A DNA stretch of 64,000 nucleotides from CAVIQK01 sp964613035 (lineage in GTDB: Bacteria > Bacillota > Clostridia > Christensenellales > DTU072). The position numbers and the translations under genes are program-made. The notes below the pieces were generated by a model, which was given only the letters and a program-made list of their open reading frames with translations, made no database searches and was not told the origin of the DNA. Below, piece after piece: positions 1 through 9,386 of this stretch. The DNA lies in NCBI GenBank assembly GCA_964613035.1, contig CAZTFQ010000004.1, positions 61,023-125,022 on the forward strand. The letters run 5' to 3'. Within the stretch, counting starts at the first letter, position 1. The number at the start of each line of letters is the position of its first letter.

Positions 1-2311
1 GACCGCCGCGCGCAAAAGATTGGTCTTCCCTGTAGCGAGATAGTATTCTACTCCTGCTTCGCAAAGAGCGCCCATCTGGTCAAGGTCGAACGTGGTGATT
101 TGTCCGGAATACTTAGACGTGACGCCTGCCACCGGATCGTCGAATCGGCAACCGTCCGTATTGAGAATATTATATATTCCGAAGTATCCGTCATCCATAG
201 TCTCTGCCGCCGCACAGACTATATCGACGTATCCGTCTATTTGCTTTTGGAATGCCGCATCGGGATATTGTCTGAGCAAACGTTCCGCACCGGCTATTAC
301 GGTGTAATAGTCTGCCGCATAGAAATCGTTGGTCCCGACATATCCGCCGGTATTACGCTCTCCTGCCGCTATTTTTTTATAATTGGCAAGACCTCCGTTT
401 TGTTCGTCGTATTGCTCGAGAACGTATTTTGCCGTTACTGTGGCATATTTCGAAAGAATCGGCGACCAAAATTCATCCGTAATCGTCACCTCTCCTATTT
501 CCGTGTTCTTGAGTTCGTTGTAATTAACAGGCGAATATAAATAATTGATTCTATACATAATAGTTTCTCCGTCAGGCGTGCTTGAAGTTATGAATGTCGT
601 ACCGGGAATGGTTGTAGCGGCTTCTACTACGACTTCCGTGTCGGGATGAATGCTTTTTGTAGAAACAACCGGGATATCGTCGGTCAGTTCCTGCAAAATA
701 ATATAATAATCAGTTTTTGTCGGCGCGAATCCGACAATTTCCGTATCGTCGATTTTTACGCTCGACAAATAAGGATTCTTCGTCTTGATAGTAGTCACCA
801 ATTCGTCTTGGGACAGACTTCTCGAATATATACTCACTTCGTCTATCAATCCTACGAAAGAACTTTCCCAATCGTAACTTTTGCCGATGCGATTGAATGC
901 GGTATTCCAGAGGTCTGAAGCGTCATAACCGATATCGTATTCCTCATAAATGAGCGCACCGTCAAGATAGAGTTTGAGAGCATTTTCGTCGAAGGTCATC
1001 GATATCGTCACCCATTCATCGAGAGGCAAGGAAACAGAAGTATCGAAATAGTCATAAGGCTCGTTTCCGTATATACCGAGCGCACTGATTCCGGGTTCGA
1101 ATCTTATGGCAAGATCGTCGTTCAAATGTATTCCGCTACAAAAATCTATAAGATGCGTAAACACTGCCGGAGCGGTGTCGGTCTTTATCGTACAATTTAC
1201 GGTCATCCCCTGATTGCCTAACACGATGGCATAAGGCATTTTAAGATAAGACGTTCCGTCGAATTTAGCGGCTTTTACATCGCCGTCGGACACTTGTTCT
1301 ATCGTAGTCTCGAGACCGTCTTCGTCGGTACCGTTGATGATTTCGGCGTCATTATCGTATCCGCTGGAATCTTTACCGAGATTTTCGGCATCGTCAAAAG
1401 TATAATGTACGTAGAGAAAATCGTCCGGAACGAAATCGTTAACCTCGGCAATCTCTCCGTCGGTGAGTACTTTATCGTAAATTCTCAAATCATCCATTAA
1501 ACCGTTGTAGCTGGAACCGCCGTAAGTATCTCCGCCGATATATGCGACCGTCGCGCCGATAGAAGCGGGCGTACCTACGCCGCTTTGCTGTGCGGCTAAC
1601 TGTCCGTTAACGTATATTTTCATATATCCGTTGCCGAACGTAAAAGCCACGTGATGCCAGCGACAAGACTGAGCTACCGCATTACCGACTTCCGGACCGT
1701 TATTATTGGATTTAGCTTGAAGTGTAGGGAAAAATTTATAACTTTCACTCGCTCCGTGATAAAAACCTTCATACCCCCACCATGCGCGAGGACTGTTACA
1801 AATCAGTTCAAAATCGGCACCGTTGGTTTGGTTTACGAAATAAAACAGAGGAGTGTATTCCGACTGAGCGGCTCTGTCGAATTTTAACCATGCCATGATT
1901 GTCATTTCTTCGACATCGGCAAGGATTTGCGGAATCCACATATAGCTTTCGCCGTTGAGGTGATTGGTACTGTCGAAATAAGCCGAGCCTTGACCTCTGA
2001 CAGAGTCGGAGTTATACGCCATCTTACCTCCGGCGGCGCCGTTATTGTTGTTTCCGCTGACGTCTCTGGCAATATTAGCCGCATCTTCAAAATCATAATG
2101 CGCTTTCAAATGTTCTGCCAGCGTGTCGTTGTTCTCCGCGTTTTCGCCTGTATCGGCGCTTTCTGCGTTAGCTGTTAAAGTACCCCCCCCCGAAAATTTG
2201 TTGGGGAAGCCACGGACTTAAAACTGACGCTAACGTTTGTGCAAAAAGTATCGCCACAAGCATTACGGGAATCAGTCTGCTTTTGGAAAGTTTTTCAAAA
2301 AAACTTCTCAT
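1..2311 (-). CDS. Secreted LamG-LamG-GH127-like glycosidase, frameshifted and 3'-truncated by window edge
   Basis: The ATG at 2311 follows a strong AGGAGG site and opens a Sec signal (MRSFFEKLSKSRLIPVM..., hydrophobic core to about residue 32). The frame hits nine G (2183-2191 on the minus strand) and stops at TAA 2168-2170. Shifted by one base, the frame is open from 2172 to base 1 (724 codons). Losing one G joins the two frames as ...IFGGGTLTANAES. Downstream are two LamG/concanavalin-like domains (about 2130-1460 and 1430-800), an Ig/cadherin-like strand domain (about 790-545) and the start of a GH127/DUF1680 catalytic domain (FWSPILSKY near 490; DGYFGIYN; YYLATGK). GH127 enzymes are mainly beta-L-arabinofuranosidases acting on plant glycans. 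The domain order suggests extracellular polysaccharide use. The frame break may be phase variation, decay or an assembly error. The LamG call is firm; the GH127 call is good but rests on a partial domain. Confidence 0.75.
2183..2191 (-). repeat. Homopolymer G9 tract at the frame break
   Basis: Nine consecutive C on the plus strand (G on the coding strand) lie at the junction of the signal peptide and the LamG domain. Eight or eleven G would put the two halves in one frame. Long G tracts are classic slipped-strand mispairing sites. Confidence 0.8.
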
Positions 2312-2364
2312 GAATTACCTCCTTTGTTATCGTTTTTTCAAGTATTATAATACCCGACCATTTA

Positions 2365-2394
2365 ATTATAATTTAATTCACACTTAAATTGCAA
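2365..2394 (-). promoter_or_regulatory. Candidate sigma-A promoter of the GH127 gene
   Basis: Minus-strand TTGCAA (2389-2394), an 18-nt spacer and TATAAT (2365-2370) lie about 55 nt upstream of the ATG at 2311. A second AT-rich palindrome (gtattataatac, 2342-2353) lies closer to the gene. Confidence 0.5.
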
Positions 2395-2425
2395 TCCCGA
2401 TTTTCAAAAGTGGCATTCACCGACA

Positions 2426-2453
2426 TTATACTTCGTAAAATGTCGAAGTATAA
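2426..2453. promoter_or_regulatory. Inverted repeat upstream of the GH127 promoter (possible operator)
   Basis: TTATACTTCG (2426-2435) and CGAAGTATAA (2444-2453) form a perfect 10-bp inverted repeat with an 8-nt loop, about 30 bp upstream of the proposed -35. It could be a regulator site for the glycosidase gene. On the plus strand it is followed by a short T-rich run, so a weak terminator is the alternative. Confidence 0.4.
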
Positions 2454-2490
2454 TTTTTGGTAAAAGTCCGTATAAGCATAAAAGCATAAA

Positions 2491-2520
2491 ATTAAAAGCG
2501 TGCAATCGCACGCTTTTAAT
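2491..2520 (-). terminator. Hairpin terminator overlapping the end of the 37-aa gene
   Basis: A perfect 13-bp stem (ATTAAAAGCGTGC / GCACGCTTTTAAT) with loop AATC. The A/T arms make it terminator-like in both directions. It includes the TAA stop at 2516-2518. Confidence 0.7.
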
Positions 2521-2629
2521 CAATCCAATTTTTGATTTTGTTTCTCAACTTCGTTTCTTTCGCGACCATTACGGCGGCGGCTATCGCGCCTACGGTTACT
2601 CCGGAAATAAACGATATTTTTTTCATCAT
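2516..2629 (-). CDS. Small 37-aa membrane-anchored protein
   Basis: A short reading frame, MMKKISFISGVTVGAIAAAV... ending KNWID, with a good GGAGGA site 5 nt before the first ATG (2629; a second ATG at 2626 is equally possible). One hydrophobic, Gly/Ala-rich segment (about residues 5-22) is followed by a basic tail (KETKLRNKIKN). The layout resembles the N-terminus of YtxH-like membrane proteins, but it is too short to assign. It ends inside a strong hairpin terminator, so it is probably transcribed as its own short unit or as the tail of the nifU operon. Confidence 0.6.
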   Translation of the reverse strand: MMKKISFISGVTVGAIAAAVMVAKETKLRNKIKNWID

Positions 2630-2691
2630 AAGCTTCCTCCTAAAATTATTATGTACAATTCAAGAAAAAGCCTTCAGTAAAAATAAGGGAA

Positions 2692-3069
2692 TTATGCGTT
2701 TTCCTTTTGTTTGTTTCTATAATCTTCCACCGCAAGAGCTATAGCCTCTTCAGCAAGGACCGAGCAATGAATTTTTTGGGCGGGAAGTCCGCCGAGTGCT
2801 TCGACGACGTCGCTGTTTTTCAATTCCAAAGCTTCTTCGACCGTCTTACCGATAATCATAGACGTGGCTATTGAGGAAGACGCAATTGCCGCGGCGCAAC
2901 CGAAAGTACGGAACTTGGCATCGGTCACGATATTGTTTTCGATTTTTAACTGGACTTCCATAATATCGCCGCATTTGGCATTACCCACTCTTCCGACACC
3001 GGAAGGGTTTTCTATTTCACCGATATTTTGAGGATTTTTGAAGATTTCAAACACTTTTTCGTTATACAT
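2692..3069 (-). CDS. nifU: Fe-S cluster assembly scaffold NifU/IscU-like
   Basis: A 125-aa U-type scaffold on which the neighbouring cysteine desulfurase assembles [2Fe-2S]/[4Fe-4S] clusters. The three ligand cysteines are C33 (CGD), C58 (FGCAAAIASSS) and C102 (HC), with the usual D35 and H101 next to them. It is N-domain only, as in the NifU-N/IscU proteins of anaerobic Firmicutes. The ATG overlaps the nifS stop by 8 nt and AAGGA sits about 10 nt upstream, so translation is probably coupled. It is the last gene of the comM...nifU run. Confidence 0.92.
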   Translation of the reverse strand: MYNEKVFEIFKNPQNIGEIENPSGVGRVGNAKCGDIMEVQLKIENNIVTDAKFRTFGCAAAIASSSIATSMIIGKTVEEALELKNSDVVEALGGLPAQKIHCSVLAEEAIALAVEDYRNKQKENA

Positions 3070-4246
3070 ATTCGCCTATTCCTTTTTCTTCATCCCACAA
3101 CGGAGACAATTTTCTTAATTTCTTAATAATATCCTTAAGAGTATCCACCGTATAATCTATATCTTCTTTTGTGGTCTCTCTTCCTAAGGAAAACCTTATA
3201 GAGCTGTGAGCCTGTTCTATCGATACTCCCAGTGCCAAGACTACGTGCGAAGGATCCAATGATCCCGAAGAGCACGCCGAACCGCTGGATACCGCTATCC
3301 CTGCCGAGTCCAATAAAAATAATATACTCTCTCCCTCGATATAGTCAAACGAAATGTTGGCATTACTGGGAAGACGTTTTTCTCTTCCGCCGTTAAGATG
3401 ACTGAACGGTATCTCGGACAAAACTCTATCGATAAAGTAATTTCTTAAAGACGTTACTCTTTCCGTATACTCGGGTCTGTCCGCAACGGTCATTTTCAAT
3501 GCCTCCGCCATACCTACTATCGCGGGAGTGTTAGTAGTACCGGCACGTTGTTTTCTTTCTTGATGACCGCCTTCGATCTGGCGTCTGGGTCTTATTCCGC
3601 TACGGATATATAAGAATCCGATTCCCTTAGGACCGTGGAATTTATGAGCGGAAACAGATAGCATATCGATATTGTCTCTATTGACGTCGATATCGAGCGT
3701 ACCGATGGCCTGAACGGCATCCGTGTGGAAGAAAATGCCTTGCTCCTTACATATCGCTCCGATTTCTTTTATAGGCTGAATAGCACCTATTTCGTTGTTT
3801 GCAGTCATTACGGAGACTAATATCGTATCTTCTCTTATTGCTTTTTTCAATTCATCCAGGTCTACTATACCGTCGGAATCGACTCCGAGATACGTTATTT
3901 CAAAACCTTTTTTTGCAAGTTCTGCACAAGTCTCCAGAATAGCATGGTGCTCTATCTTGGTAGTGATGATATGCTTGCCCAAATTTCCGTAAGATTCCGC
4001 AATACCTTTTAATGCCCAGTTATCGCTTTCCGTTCCGCCGGAAGTGAAGTATATCTCCGAAGGTTGAGCCCCTATTAACTCGGCAATCTCGTCACGAGCT
4101 TTATCGACAGCCTTAAGCGCCTCTCTCCCGAATGAATGTAAAGAACTGGCATTGCCGTATATTTCCGAAAAATACGGAGTCATTTTTTCAAGAACTTTTT
4201 TGTCTAAAGCGGTCGTTGCCGCATTATCTAAATAAACCCTTTTCAT
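3062..4246 (-). CDS. nifS: Cysteine desulfurase, NifS/IscS family
   Basis: A 394-aa PLP enzyme that converts cysteine to alanine and passes persulfide sulfur to the NifU scaffold encoded next. Visible marks are the N-terminal YLDNAATT, the PLP histidine region (KIEHHAIL), the Schiff-base lysine in SAHKFHGPKG (about residue 200) and the active-site loop SSGSACSSGS (about 325). Its ATG shares ATGA with the glyA stop. The placement suggests dedicated Fe-S supply; clients in this window include RimO, IorA and NifU itself. Confidence 0.95.
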   Translation of the reverse strand: MKRVYLDNAATTALDKKVLEKMTPYFSEIYGNASSLHSFGREALKAVDKARDEIAELIGAQPSEIYFTSGGTESDNWALKGIAESYGNLGKHIITTKIEHHAILETCAELAKKGFEITYLGVDSDGIVDLDELKKAIREDTILVSVMTANNEIGAIQPIKEIGAICKEQGIFFHTDAVQAIGTLDIDVNRDNIDMLSVSAHKFHGPKGIGFLYIRSGIRPRRQIEGGHQERKQRAGTTNTPAIVGMAEALKMTVADRPEYTERVTSLRNYFIDRVLSEIPFSHLNGGREKRLPSNANISFDYIEGESILFLLDSAGIAVSSGSACSSGSLDPSHVVLALGVSIEQAHSSIRFSLGRETTKEDIDYTVDTLKDIIKKLRKLSPLWDEEKGIGEYV

Positions 4247-5499
4247 TGTAATATAAAATCCTCTTTATATAGAGGGAATTCCTCTGTCAATTTTTTGATT
4301 TTAGATTGAATTTCGCTACGTTTTTCTTCAAAATCGAATATAGCGTCGGCTATACATTCTCCGATAACGTCCATTTCTTTCACTCCCATTCCTCTTGTCG
4401 TCACCGCAGGAGTACCTATGCGGAGACCGTTGGGGTCGAAAGGAGAAGCATCGTCGAACGGAATAGTATTTTTATTGGTAGTGATATTAACTTCATCGAG
4501 TCTGTTTTCTAAAGTTTTTCCGCTCACGCCCGTGCCTCTTAAATCGATAAGCATCAAGTGATTGTCGGTACCGTCGGAGAACAATTTAACGCCTCTCTTT
4601 TTCAGCGCCTCCGCGAGAGCTTTAGCATTATCGACTATTGCGGTTTGATATATCTTGAATTCGGGCGACAACGCCTCTTTCAAAGCAACCGCCTTGGCTG
4701 CGATTATATGCATGAGCGGTCCGCCCTGAGTACCGGGGAATACTCCCTTTGCAAGTGCTTTGGCGTATTTTTCCTTAGCTATTATCAATCCGCCGCGCGC
4801 GCCTCTCAACGTCTTGTGAGTAGTGGTAGTCACTACGTCTGCATACGGGACGGGATTCTCGTGAAGTCCTGCCGCGACGAGTCCCGCTATGTGTGCCATA
4901 TCGACCATTAAAATGGCACCGACTTCGTCGGCAATTCTTCTGAATTCCTTAAAATCTATTTTTCGAGGATATGCGGAAGCTCCTGCGATAATCATTTGGG
5001 GACGCTCTTCTTTTGCTATTCTCTCAACTTCTTTATAATCGATGTATCCGGTCTTTTCGTCGACGCCGTACGCCACTACTCTGAAATAACTCCCTGACAT
5101 GGATGCGGGACTTCCGTGAGTAAGATGACCTCCGTGCGAAAGATTCATTCCCATAATGGTGTCGCCGGGTTTTAATAACGAATAATAAACTTCTATGTTG
5201 GCACTGGAACCGGAATGAGGCTGAACGTTAATATATTCTCCGCCGAACAATTGTCTTACTCTGTCTATCGCGATATTCTCTACTTTATCGACATATTGAC
5301 ACCCGCCGTAATATCTTCTACCGGGGTATCCTTCGGCATATTTATTGGTAAGATGCGAGCCTGCCGCGGTCATAACCGCAGGACTTACGAAGTTCTCGCT
5401 GGCAATCAACTCGACGTTGTTCTGCTGACGTCTAAGTTCTTCTACCATGGCGTTAAAAATATCTTCGTCTTCTCTTTTCAGAATTCCCAGATCTATCAT
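4243..5499 (-). CDS. glyA: Serine hydroxymethyltransferase
   Basis: A 418-aa cytosolic PLP enzyme that interconverts serine and glycine and makes 5,10-methylene-THF. Diagnostic segments are QNNVELIASENFVSP at the N-terminus, the lysine region TTTTHKTLRGARGG (about residue 230) and GTPAVTTRGM near the C-terminus. Length is standard. A GAGGAG site lies 5 nt before the ATG. Methylene-THF is also the methyl donor for TrmFO, encoded upstream in the same run, though proximity alone does not show a functional link. Confidence 0.97.
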   Translation of the reverse strand: MIDLGILKREDEDIFNAMVEELRRQQNNVELIASENFVSPAVMTAAGSHLTNKYAEGYPGRRYYGGCQYVDKVENIAIDRVRQLFGGEYINVQPHSGSSANIEVYYSLLKPGDTIMGMNLSHGGHLTHGSPASMSGSYFRVVAYGVDEKTGYIDYKEVERIAKEERPQMIIAGASAYPRKIDFKEFRRIADEVGAILMVDMAHIAGLVAAGLHENPVPYADVVTTTTHKTLRGARGGLIIAKEKYAKALAKGVFPGTQGGPLMHIIAAKAVALKEALSPEFKIYQTAIVDNAKALAEALKKRGVKLFSDGTDNHLMLIDLRGTGVSGKTLENRLDEVNITTNKNTIPFDDASPFDPNGLRIGTPAVTTRGMGVKEMDVIGECIADAIFDFEEKRSEIQSKIKKLTEEFPLYKEDFILQ

Positions 5500-5523
5500 A
5501 ACTTCTCCTCTGTAAACCGATTC

Positions 5524-5847
5524 TTAAATCAATGATTTAATTATATCAACCAGCGCGTCTTTCGACAAGTATCCCGTGTGCGTTTTTATAATTTTTCCGC
5601 TTTTATAAAACAACAACGTAGGAATAGTCATTACGTTGAGCTTTACCGCGACATCTTCGGATTCGTCTACGTCGAGCTTTGCAAACCTCACCGTCGAGCC
5701 CAATTCTTCCGCCGCTTCTTCGAAATTGGGGGCAAGCATTCTGCAAGGACCGCACCAATTTGCCCAAAAATCCACCACGGTCAACTCGTCCGCAGAAACG
5801 TATTCGTCATATGAATCTTGATTGAGATGCTTAATATACTCACTCAT
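5524..5847 (-). CDS. trxA: Thioredoxin
   Basis: A thioredoxin-fold disulfide reductase with the motif WANWCGPC and the cis-proline loop (MTIPTLLFY). The upstream ATG at 5853 is only 1 nt from the GGAG site, whereas the ATG at 5847 (MSEYIKHL) has 7 nt spacing and is the better start, giving 107 aa. It overlaps the end of the RseC-like gene by 8 nt. No thioredoxin reductase is in the window. Confidence 0.93.
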   Translation of the reverse strand: MSEYIKHLNQDSYDEYVSADELTVVDFWANWCGPCRMLAPNFEEAAEELGSTVRFAKLDVDESEDVAVKLNVMTIPTLLFYKSGKIIKTHTGYLSKDALVDIIKSLI

Positions 5848-6262
5848 TTTCATTCTCCTTTTTCGTTATTATTGCCGTCATTTTCGGCATATATTCCGTT
5901 CTTTTTCTAAGTTTTCGATCAATTAACGCGATGATAATCTCCGAGAGAATTAGCGCCCCCATCGATATGCCGAATGCCATATAGACATTGTATCGATACG
6001 TTAATCCGAGCGCAATCGCAACTAAAACGACCGGTATGAGATACGCTATCAAAGACGCCGTTACCACAACGTTTCCAGCCATCGTTACTTCAACTCTGTC
6101 TCCTTGCTCCGCATTAAGTACGTTATCTATAACAATATCGACGTAAGGTTCGTTTTTATGTTTAACGCAAGCGTTGCAATGTTCGCAAGCCTCTCGACGA
6201 GGGAAACGTACCGTAGCGCGGTTTTTCTTGTCGATTTTGACAATCTCGCCGACTTCTATCAT
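5840..6262 (-). CDS. rseC: RseC/MucC family (SoxR-reducing system) membrane protein
   Basis: A 140-aa protein with an N-terminal beta domain carrying C-E-H-C-x-x-C cysteines (REACEHCNAC), then two transmembrane helices (about residues 65-110) and a basic tail. This matches the RseC_MucC family, known from sigma-E regulation and from RnfABCDGE/SoxR reduction; in Clostridia it is often associated with redox enzymes. The ATG overlaps the hisS stop as ATGA, and thioredoxin follows, consistent with a redox role that is only inferred here. Confidence 0.82.
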   Translation of the reverse strand: MIEVGEIVKIDKKNRATVRFPRREACEHCNACVKHKNEPYVDIVIDNVLNAEQGDRVEVTMAGNVVVTASLIAYLIPVVLVAIALGLTYRYNVYMAFGISMGALILSEIIIALIDRKLRKRTEYMPKMTAIITKKENENE

Positions 6263-7500
6263 TTGAGATTATTTTTGATATCGTCAATATTGCATTCCGT
6301 TATATCGGCATCCGACATTCTCTTAATACGGACAATATTATCCGATAACTCCGACTCGCCCAATACGACAACATATTTGAAGCCGCGTTTATCGGCATAT
6401 TTCATTTGAGCCTTAACGCTACGTTGCATTATATCGGTCTCTGCCGACACGCCTTCAGATCTCAATTTTTCGGTAAGCCGCACCGCTTCTTTACCGACGC
6501 CCGCATTGACGATATACAGAGACGGCACTTCCGCATCGCCTAAAGTTATTCCTTGAGCCTCTGCCAGCAACGTCAGTCTCTCTATTCCCATTCCGAAGCC
6601 TACCGCCGGCGTCTTGGCTCCGCCGATGGAAGCGACCAGATTATTATATCTACCGCCGCCGCATACGGTACCTTGCGCTCCTATCGTATCGGTTATGAAT
6701 TCGAATACGGTACCCGTATAATAATCCAAACCTCTCACTATTCTGTCATCTACGATGTAATCGATATCCGAGACGCTTAACAATTCTTTTAGCAACTCGA
6801 AGTGAGCTTTACAATCGTCGCACAAATAATCCAGCACGCTCGGAACGTCCTTGATGATTTCTTTACAAGAATCGTTTTTGCAATCGAGTATTCTGAGCGG
6901 ATTTTTCTCCAGTCTTTCCTTACAGGTATCGCACAAGTCGTCTTTTCTTGCCGTAAAATATGCTTTGAGCGCTTCGTTGTAATCTGCACGACATTTTTCG
7001 CAACCGATGCTGTTGATATGCAGGCTAAGTCTTTTTATCCCTACCGCGTCGAACAAGGCTTTTGCGGTCAAAATAACTTCTGCGTCGGCATAAGCGGAAC
7101 CGCTTCCGTAGACTTCCACGCCGAATTGGTGATGTTCTCTCAGTCTCCCGGCCTGAGGCTTCTCATAACGAAACACGGGGGTAATGTAATACATCTTAAG
7201 AGGACTTACGTCACTCGCCAATCCGTTTTCTATGAACATCCTCGCAACTCCGGCGGTTCCTTCGGGTTTAAGCGTCATAGACCGACCGCCTTTATCGTTA
7301 AAGGTGTACATTTCCTTATTGACGATATCGGTAGTTTCGCCTACACCTCTGTCAAACAATTCCGTGGATTCAAACGTCGGTGTTCTTACCTCTCTGAATC
7401 CTCTGTCGGAAGTTACTTTACGAATTTTTTCTTCAATAAAATGCCATTTGGTCGCCTCGGACGGCAATACGTCTTTTGTTCCTTTTGGAATATTTATCAT
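6259..7500 (-). CDS. hisS: Histidyl-tRNA synthetase
   Basis: A 413-aa class II synthetase that charges tRNA-His. Motif 2 is seen in PVFRYEKPQAGRLREHHQFG, the histidine-specific loop in VRGLDYYTGTVFEF and motif 3 in GFGMGIERL, followed by the anticodon-binding domain. An insert with CxxC pairs (CEKC, CDTC, CDDC) at about 165-230 is seen in some clostridial HisRS. It lies in the operon between hslU and rseC; no T-box is visible in the 9-nt gap. Confidence 0.96.
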   Translation of the reverse strand: MINIPKGTKDVLPSEATKWHFIEEKIRKVTSDRGFREVRTPTFESTELFDRGVGETTDIVNKEMYTFNDKGGRSMTLKPEGTAGVARMFIENGLASDVSPLKMYYITPVFRYEKPQAGRLREHHQFGVEVYGSGSAYADAEVILTAKALFDAVGIKRLSLHINSIGCEKCRADYNEALKAYFTARKDDLCDTCKERLEKNPLRILDCKNDSCKEIIKDVPSVLDYLCDDCKAHFELLKELLSVSDIDYIVDDRIVRGLDYYTGTVFEFITDTIGAQGTVCGGGRYNNLVASIGGAKTPAVGFGMGIERLTLLAEAQGITLGDAEVPSLYIVNAGVGKEAVRLTEKLRSEGVSAETDIMQRSVKAQMKYADKRGFKYVVVLGESELSDNIVRIKRMSDADITECNIDDIKNNLK

Positions 7501-7509
7501 AACGCCTCT

Positions 7510-8832
7510 CTAAATTATATATTTTTTCAAGTTTTTATTTCTCAACAGCTTTTCGAGGTTCTTTTCTACGAAACCTTCGTCGATATCCACGTCGACCATG
7601 TCGTGACCGCCGCACGCGTTAAAACTGATATCCTCGAGAAGACTCTCCATAACCGCATGCAGACGTCTCGCGCCGATATTTTCTTTGTTTTCGTTTTCCG
7701 AATAAGCCACGTTGGCAATTTTTCGCAACGCGCCTTCGGAAAACTTGAGGTTGATTTTATCTACAGCAAGCATATGTTGATATTGCTTAATAATCGCGTT
7801 GTCGGGTTCTGTCAATATCTTAACGAAATCTTCTTCTGTAAGGCTGTCCAATTCCACGAGCACGGGAAAACGTCCTTGCAACTCGGGAATTAAATCGGAT
7901 ACTTTCGAAACGTGAAAAGCTCCCGCCGCTATGAATAAGATAAAATCGGTCTTGACGTTGCCGTACTTGGTATTGACGGTACATCCTTCTACGATAGGCA
8001 AAATATCTCTCTGTACACCTTCTCTGGAGACGTCGGGACCGCCGTGAGAGTTGCCGCTGCCGGCGATTTTATCCATTTCGTCTATAAAAATGATGCCTTC
8101 TTGCTCGGCGCGCTTGAGTGCCTCTTGATTGATAGAATCGTTATCGACCAACTTCTCGGCTTCTTCGTTAAAGAATAATTTATAAGCCTCTCCTACGGTC
8201 GTTTTTTTCTTTTTTCTGCTCTTGGGTAAAATAGAACCCAATATCTCGCCTATATTACCTTGATCGGCACCCATTCCCATCGGACCGAATTGAATTGTCT
8301 TGGGCTGCTCCACAACTTCCATTTCAAGAGTAATTTTATCCAGATTGCCGTTTCTCAAATCTCGAAGCAATTCTTCTTGAAGTTCTGCTTTAGGCGTATC
8401 GGGATTGGCTTTTTGTCTTATCGGCAACAAAATATCCACTATCCTTTTTTCGGCTTGTGCTTTTGCCTTAGGTTCTACTTCTGATATTTTTTCTTCCTTT
8501 ACGAGACGTATCGATGCTTCTACCAGATCTCTTATCATCGATTCCACGTCTCTTCCTACGTATCCGACCTCGGTAAATTTAGTCGCCTCTACTTTAACGA
8601 ACGGCGCCTTGACCAGTCGTGCGAGTCTTCTTGCTATCTCGGTCTTACCTACGCCCGTAGGTCCTTTCATAATAATATTTTTAGGAGTAATTTCGTCTCT
8701 GATTTCGGGGGCAAGTTGCATTCTTCTGTAGCGATTACGCAACGCCACCGCTACCATTTTTTTCGCCGTGTCCTGTCCTATGATATATCTGTCGAGTTCT
8801 AATACTATTTGTTTGGGTGTCAACAATTCCAT
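7510..8832 (-). CDS. hslU: HslUV protease ATPase subunit HslU
   Basis: A 440-aa AAA+ unfoldase that feeds substrates to HslV. It has Walker A GPTGVGKTEIARR near residue 60, the pore region around GYVGRDVESM, Walker B IIFIDEMDKI, a divergent I-domain (about 105-230) and C-terminal KKYII, the tail that inserts into HslV. A GGAGG site lies 6 nt before the ATG. It directly follows hslV as in Bacillus clpQ-clpY, but codY is absent. Confidence 0.97.
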   Translation of the reverse strand: MELLTPKQIVLELDRYIIGQDTAKKMVAVALRNRYRRMQLAPEIRDEITPKNIIMKGPTGVGKTEIARRLARLVKAPFVKVEATKFTEVGYVGRDVESMIRDLVEASIRLVKEEKISEVEPKAKAQAEKRIVDILLPIRQKANPDTPKAELQEELLRDLRNGNLDKITLEMEVVEQPKTIQFGPMGMGADQGNIGEILGSILPKSRKKKKTTVGEAYKLFFNEEAEKLVDNDSINQEALKRAEQEGIIFIDEMDKIAGSGNSHGGPDVSREGVQRDILPIVEGCTVNTKYGNVKTDFILFIAAGAFHVSKVSDLIPELQGRFPVLVELDSLTEEDFVKILTEPDNAIIKQYQHMLAVDKINLKFSEGALRKIANVAYSENENKENIGARRLHAVMESLLEDISFNACGGHDMVDVDIDEGFVEKNLEKLLRNKNLKKYII

Positions 8833-8844
8833 ATTATGCCTCCT

Positions 8845-9375
8845 TTATACTGTCTCTACTCTGATGTTATGATTGGTAAATATGCAAATATCGGCAGCGA
8901 TATTCATCGCTCTAACCGCTATTTCTTCCGCACTTAAATCCGTATTGGCTACCAGCGCTCTCGCCGCTGCCAGGGCATAATTACCGCCGCTGCCTATAGC
9001 GCACACTCCTTCTTCCGGATCGACGACGTTGCCACCGCCGTCTATAATCAGAAGATTATCTTTATCCGCAACTATAAGCATAGCCTCTAGGCTCTTGGAT
9101 ACGTTACCCCTACGCCAGCTTTCGGCCAATTCTACGGCGCTTCTCATTAAATTGCCGCTGTACTTTTGAAGCATCTCTTCAAACCTTTCGGACAGGCTGA
9201 ACGCATCGCTGACCGTACCGGCGAATCCGACCACGACTCTGTCGTCGTAGATCCTTTTAACTTTTTTCGCGTTACCTTTTAAGACTATGCTTTGTCCCAT
9301 CGTAACCTGACCGTCGCCGGCTATCGCGGTGACACCGTTTCTTTTAACTGCGCAAATGGTCGTTCCTTCTAACAT
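8845..9375 (-). CDS. hslV: HslUV protease proteolytic subunit HslV
   Basis: A 176-aa N-terminal-nucleophile peptidase of the proteasome-like HslUV complex. The protein begins MLEG-TTICAVKRNG, so Thr5 should be the catalytic nucleophile after removal of a 4-residue leader, as in Bacillus CodW where residues also precede the TTI. Conserved GDGQVTMG, VGFAGTVSDAF and AIGSGGNYALAAARAL segments are present. An AAGGAG site fits the ATG. xerC (codV), which precedes hslV in Bacillus, is missing here. Confidence 0.96.
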   Translation of the reverse strand: MLEGTTICAVKRNGVTAIAGDGQVTMGQSIVLKGNAKKVKRIYDDRVVVGFAGTVSDAFSLSERFEEMLQKYSGNLMRSAVELAESWRRGNVSKSLEAMLIVADKDNLLIIDGGGNVVDPEEGVCAIGSGGNYALAAARALVANTDLSAEEIAVRAMNIAADICIFTNHNIRVETV

Positions 9376-9386
9376 AATTATCTCCT

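Noticed and set aside
100..918. Plus-strand open frames at the window start
   Set aside because: The minus strand is open from 2172 to base 1 and encodes clear LamG and GH127 segments.
6802..7893. 363-codon plus-strand open frame
   Set aside because: It lies antisense to hisS and hslU, both with complete family motifs; no ribosome site or recognisable protein.
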